Source: Chloroflexota bacterium
GTDB taxonomy: Bacteria > Chloroflexota > Anaerolineae > Anaerolineales > E44-bin32
Direction of reading: 5' to 3'
Assembly: GCA_022561215.1 (NCBI GenBank)
Contig: JADFRQ010000029.1
Location: 1-33,815, forward strand
Length of the DNA: 33,815 bases
Shown here: positions 31,766-33,815 of the stretch, piece after piece
How the letters are laid out: each line of letters opens with the position of its first letter
Position numbering within the stretch: position 1 is the stretch's first letter
Made by a program: the position numbers and the translations under genes
Notes under the pieces: generated by a model
Databases searched by the model: none
The model's input: only the letters and a program-made list of their open reading frames with translations
Told to the model about the DNA's origin: nothing

Positions 31766-31793
31766 GTATGGGCACGGCATGCCGTGCCCATAC
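31766..31793. terminator. Perfect 28-bp palindrome between convergent transporter genes
   Basis: GTATGGGCACGGCA (31766-31779) is followed directly by its exact complement TGCCGTGCCCATAC (31780-31793), with no spacer. It lies 66 bases after the first MFS stop and 94 bases before the end of the opposing MFS gene, so it could end both transcripts. The core GGGCACGGCATGC also occurs at 24814-24827, so it is a dispersed repeat as well. Confidence 0.6.
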
Positions 31794-31886
31794 GCCGACA
31801 TTGATCTACGGAGGCCAGGCCTCGAGTTGGACACGGTTCACACATCTGGCACCATCCGAAAGGGCGAGAAATGTCCTCCCCGATGA

Positions 31887-33146
31887 TCAATCGGCAGCGC
31901 TGGGTTCGCCTTCCATTATCGTACTAGGGGAAAAGAGTTCCTTTGTGCTCAGGTGCAAGGCAAAGTAGCCGAGGATGGCTACCCCCGCCAGAATCCCCGA
32001 GGAGTACCAAATCCAGTTGGGATCGTAGTTGTCCATAATCATGCCCGCGGCCCAGGGGGCGAAGGTGGAGGGGATGGCCCAGGAAAGTCCGAAAACGGCC
32101 ATGTAACGGCCGCGCATATCTTCGGGTGCAAACCGCGCAGCAATTGTCTGGCTGAGAGGAACGGTGATCATTTCGCCGACGGTGATTACGAGCATCGCGA
32201 TCAGGAAAAAGGTGTAGGTCGAGACGAAGCCGTAGGCCGTGAATCCCACGAGATAAAAGGCCGTCCCTAAGGCCATCATCAGCATGATCGGGTAGCGTTT
32301 TGTCTTACGCGTGACCCAGAATTGCAGCACCACTACGGTCCCGGCATTGATGCTTATCAATGCCCCAAATCCTTGGGCCGGAATGCCGTAAACATCGCGC
32401 AGGAAAACGGATAGGGAACTGTACATCTGCATATACACTGCCCCGATCAAGATCGAAATCAAAATAAAAAGAGTATAGAGCTTGTCGGAAAACACTTGCA
32501 TGTAGCCTTGCATAGTCTGCAACAGCGTCACCGACTCTGCATCCTCGTCGGTCTGGGGTTTGGTTTCAGGGATCATGCGGTAAACGATGGCAGCGGTGAT
32601 CAGGCTTGTGATCGCATCGAGGATGAAAAGCAAGAGAAATGATCTTGAAGCCAGCAAACCGCCGATTGCCGGGCCCACGATCCAGGCCATGTTCATCACC
32701 ACCCTCAACATGCCGTAACCTTCCGCGCGTTTATCTTCCTCCAAGATATCGGCGATCATCGCCTGATAGGCCGGCCCGGAGACATCCGAAAACAAGCCCA
32801 CAAAGACGGCGAGGATATAAAACAAGTTGAGATCGTTCACAAGCCCCATGGAGAGGCTGCTCAAGGCGCTGACAATCAGCCCGAAAAGAACCAGGTTTCG
32901 GCGACCAAATTTATCGGTTAACCCTCCGCCAATCATGCTGCCCACCAGGCTGGAGATTGAGAAGATGCCGAGCAAAACCCCTGCCTGGCTGAGGCCGACA
33001 TTAAATTTCTGGGTGATGTACAGGGAGAAGAAGGGGAAAATCAACGTCCCGCCAAGGCGGTCAATAAATGAAGCGACGGTGAGGACCCAAAAGGTTTGTG
33101 GAAATTCGCGATAGGTGGATTGGATCTTTGTCAGCAGGGAAGCCAC
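31887..33146 (-). CDS. MFS transporter, DHA1-like
   Basis: 419 residues from GTG 33146, with no strong ribosome binding site; no better in-frame start precedes the first helix. About 12 helices: FWVLTVASFIDRLGGTLIFP opens helix 1, GGLTDKFGRRNLVL is the conserved loop 2-3 motif, and VFVGLFSDVSGPAYQAMIAD follows in helix 4. The sequence is of the general multidrug/DHA1 type (MdtH-like), distinct in detail from its convergent neighbour. The two may export different substrates. Confidence 0.82.
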   Translation of the reverse strand: MASLLTKIQSTYREFPQTFWVLTVASFIDRLGGTLIFPFFSLYITQKFNVGLSQAGVLLGIFSISSLVGSMIGGGLTDKFGRRNLVLFGLIVSALSSLSMGLVNDLNLFYILAVFVGLFSDVSGPAYQAMIADILEEDKRAEGYGMLRVVMNMAWIVGPAIGGLLASRSFLLLFILDAITSLITAAIVYRMIPETKPQTDEDAESVTLLQTMQGYMQVFSDKLYTLFILISILIGAVYMQMYSSLSVFLRDVYGIPAQGFGALISINAGTVVVLQFWVTRKTKRYPIMLMMALGTAFYLVGFTAYGFVSTYTFFLIAMLVITVGEMITVPLSQTIAARFAPEDMRGRYMAVFGLSWAIPSTFAPWAAGMIMDNYDPNWIWYSSGILAGVAILGYFALHLSTKELFSPSTIMEGEPSAAD

Positions 33147-33815
33147 ACATTAATACGGAAGAGGCAAAAAAAGGTTCAAAGGATCCCGACATAATGCCCG
33201 AGTTCCTTCCCGGCAGAATCTCGATCTTACCTGATGGCAGATGAATGGTCTAGGGTTGGGCGGTTAAGGGTGTTAAAAGGAAAGAATAATGAAAAATCGC
33301 CCTTGCAACCTGACCATCCATCGACGAGACTCATGAAATCGGCTTTCTATAAGCCTTGTGGGCGAGGAAAACCCGCCTGTACATTCCACAAGAAATGGAG
33401 GTCAGGTTTCTAAGTGAATGCAGATCGCGCACCGGGCCGAACTCCCAGGGACGAGGATCGGCAGAACGAAACCTGAGGTCGATGATGTGCCGCCAACGGT
33501 TGGGTATGGAAACCCAACCTACGATAATGTGTTTCAGTGATGGGGAGAAAACCTCGCCCCCCCCGCATTCAATCCCGGTTATAGGCTCGGGCTGCATGGT
33601 AGCGGTGATTACGTGTCTGTTGGATCTCTCTCGGAAACATTCTTCTGTAAGCCAAATATTCTACATAAAACTATTGACTTCAGGTGTACGGGCAACCGGC
33701 CGGTTGTCCATAAGCCTGATGGATAAGATGAAATGAAATTCTTTCGGTTGCTTTTTGCATAAACTACTCGGTTCAAATTTTTAGGTCAGCGGATCACCGC
33801 AATCCGTGAACCACT
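33147..33815. other. Repeat-rich non-coding end of the window
   Basis: About 670 bases. A hairpin GGTTGGGT...ACCCAACC lies at 33498-33519, half repeats at 33360-33384 (gcgaggaaaacccgcctgtac) and 33401-33411 (ggtcaggtttc), and gtacgggcaaccggccggttgtcc at 33687-33710. The open frame 33356-33736 crosses all of these and has no ribosome binding site, so I do not call it a gene. Confidence 0.55.
33498..33519. repeat. Hairpin GGTTGGGT / ACCCAACC
   Basis: 8-bp perfect arms around ATGGAA. The loop is the complement of TTCCAT, the loop of the 2907-2928 hairpin, so the two are reverse-oriented members of one family. Confidence 0.6.

Noticed and set aside
33356..33736. 126-codon plus-strand open frame at the right end
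   Set aside because: Built from dispersed repeat pieces, starts without a ribosome binding site, and shows no protein-like pattern.
1..33815. CRISPR arrays, tRNA and rRNA genes
   Set aside because: No regularly spaced repeat-spacer pattern and no T-loop-like or rRNA-like sequence was seen on either strand; the repeats here are dispersed palindromes.

Overview
The window looks like chromosome from a member of the Chloroflexota, most likely the class Anaerolineae. This is inferred from the proteins, not from a marker gene. Many exported proteins carry long Thr/Pro linkers (TPTPT, TNTPT), there is an S-layer-homology protein with paired cysteines, lipoproteins are abundant, and a TldD/TldE pair, a SthA-type transhydrogenase and a sucrase/ferredoxin-like protein are present. 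Intergenic spaces are long and full of short palindromes of the GTAGGGGC / GGCGGGG-AAA-CCCCGCC kind. No rRNA, tRNA or CRISPR array was recognised.

Layout. 1-7.4 kb, minus strand: the 5' part of a secreted rhamnogalacturonan-lyase-like protein that runs off the left edge, an SLH-domain protein with an alginate-lyase-like helical domain, and a translationally coupled pair of unknown exported proteins. A relic of an IS1182-type transposase follows. 7.6-14.95 kb, mostly plus strand: a small monooxygenase-like protein, a sucrase/ferredoxin-like protein, the soluble transhydrogenase gene sthA, a convergent aldo/keto reductase, then an ECF sigma factor, its RskA-type anti-sigma factor, a good terminator, and a lipoprotein. 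15.4-24.5 kb: a nuclease-like/SGNH-like fusion protein whose two active sites both look degraded, an agmatinase-family ureohydrolase, a lipoprotein, the TldD/TldE pair, a lipoprotein alpha/beta hydrolase, and a secreted lysyl-oxidase-like copper protein. 25-28.1 kb: a secreted GH28-like beta-helix protein, then a roughly 0.7-kb group II intron that has lost nearly all of its reverse-transcriptase gene. 28.4-33.1 kb: a small acidic protein, a membrane-protein gene broken by an in-frame stop, an SH3-like exported protein, and two convergent MFS transporters. The last 0.67 kb is repeat-rich and apparently non-coding.

How it fits together. The exported proteins suggest a cell that works on complex polysaccharides, especially pectin: the rhamnogalacturonan-lyase-like and GH28-like proteins lie 22 kb apart but end in the same roughly 200-residue domain behind a Thr/Pro linker. 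The cytoplasmic genes (sthA, aldo/keto reductase, ureohydrolase) are ordinary housekeeping or redox functions and do not form one pathway. The sigma/anti-sigma pair is probably an envelope-sensing unit. I do not see one coherent new multi-gene system. The most unusual items are the decayed group II intron, the shared C-terminal domain, the doubly degenerate fusion protein, and the dispersed palindrome families.
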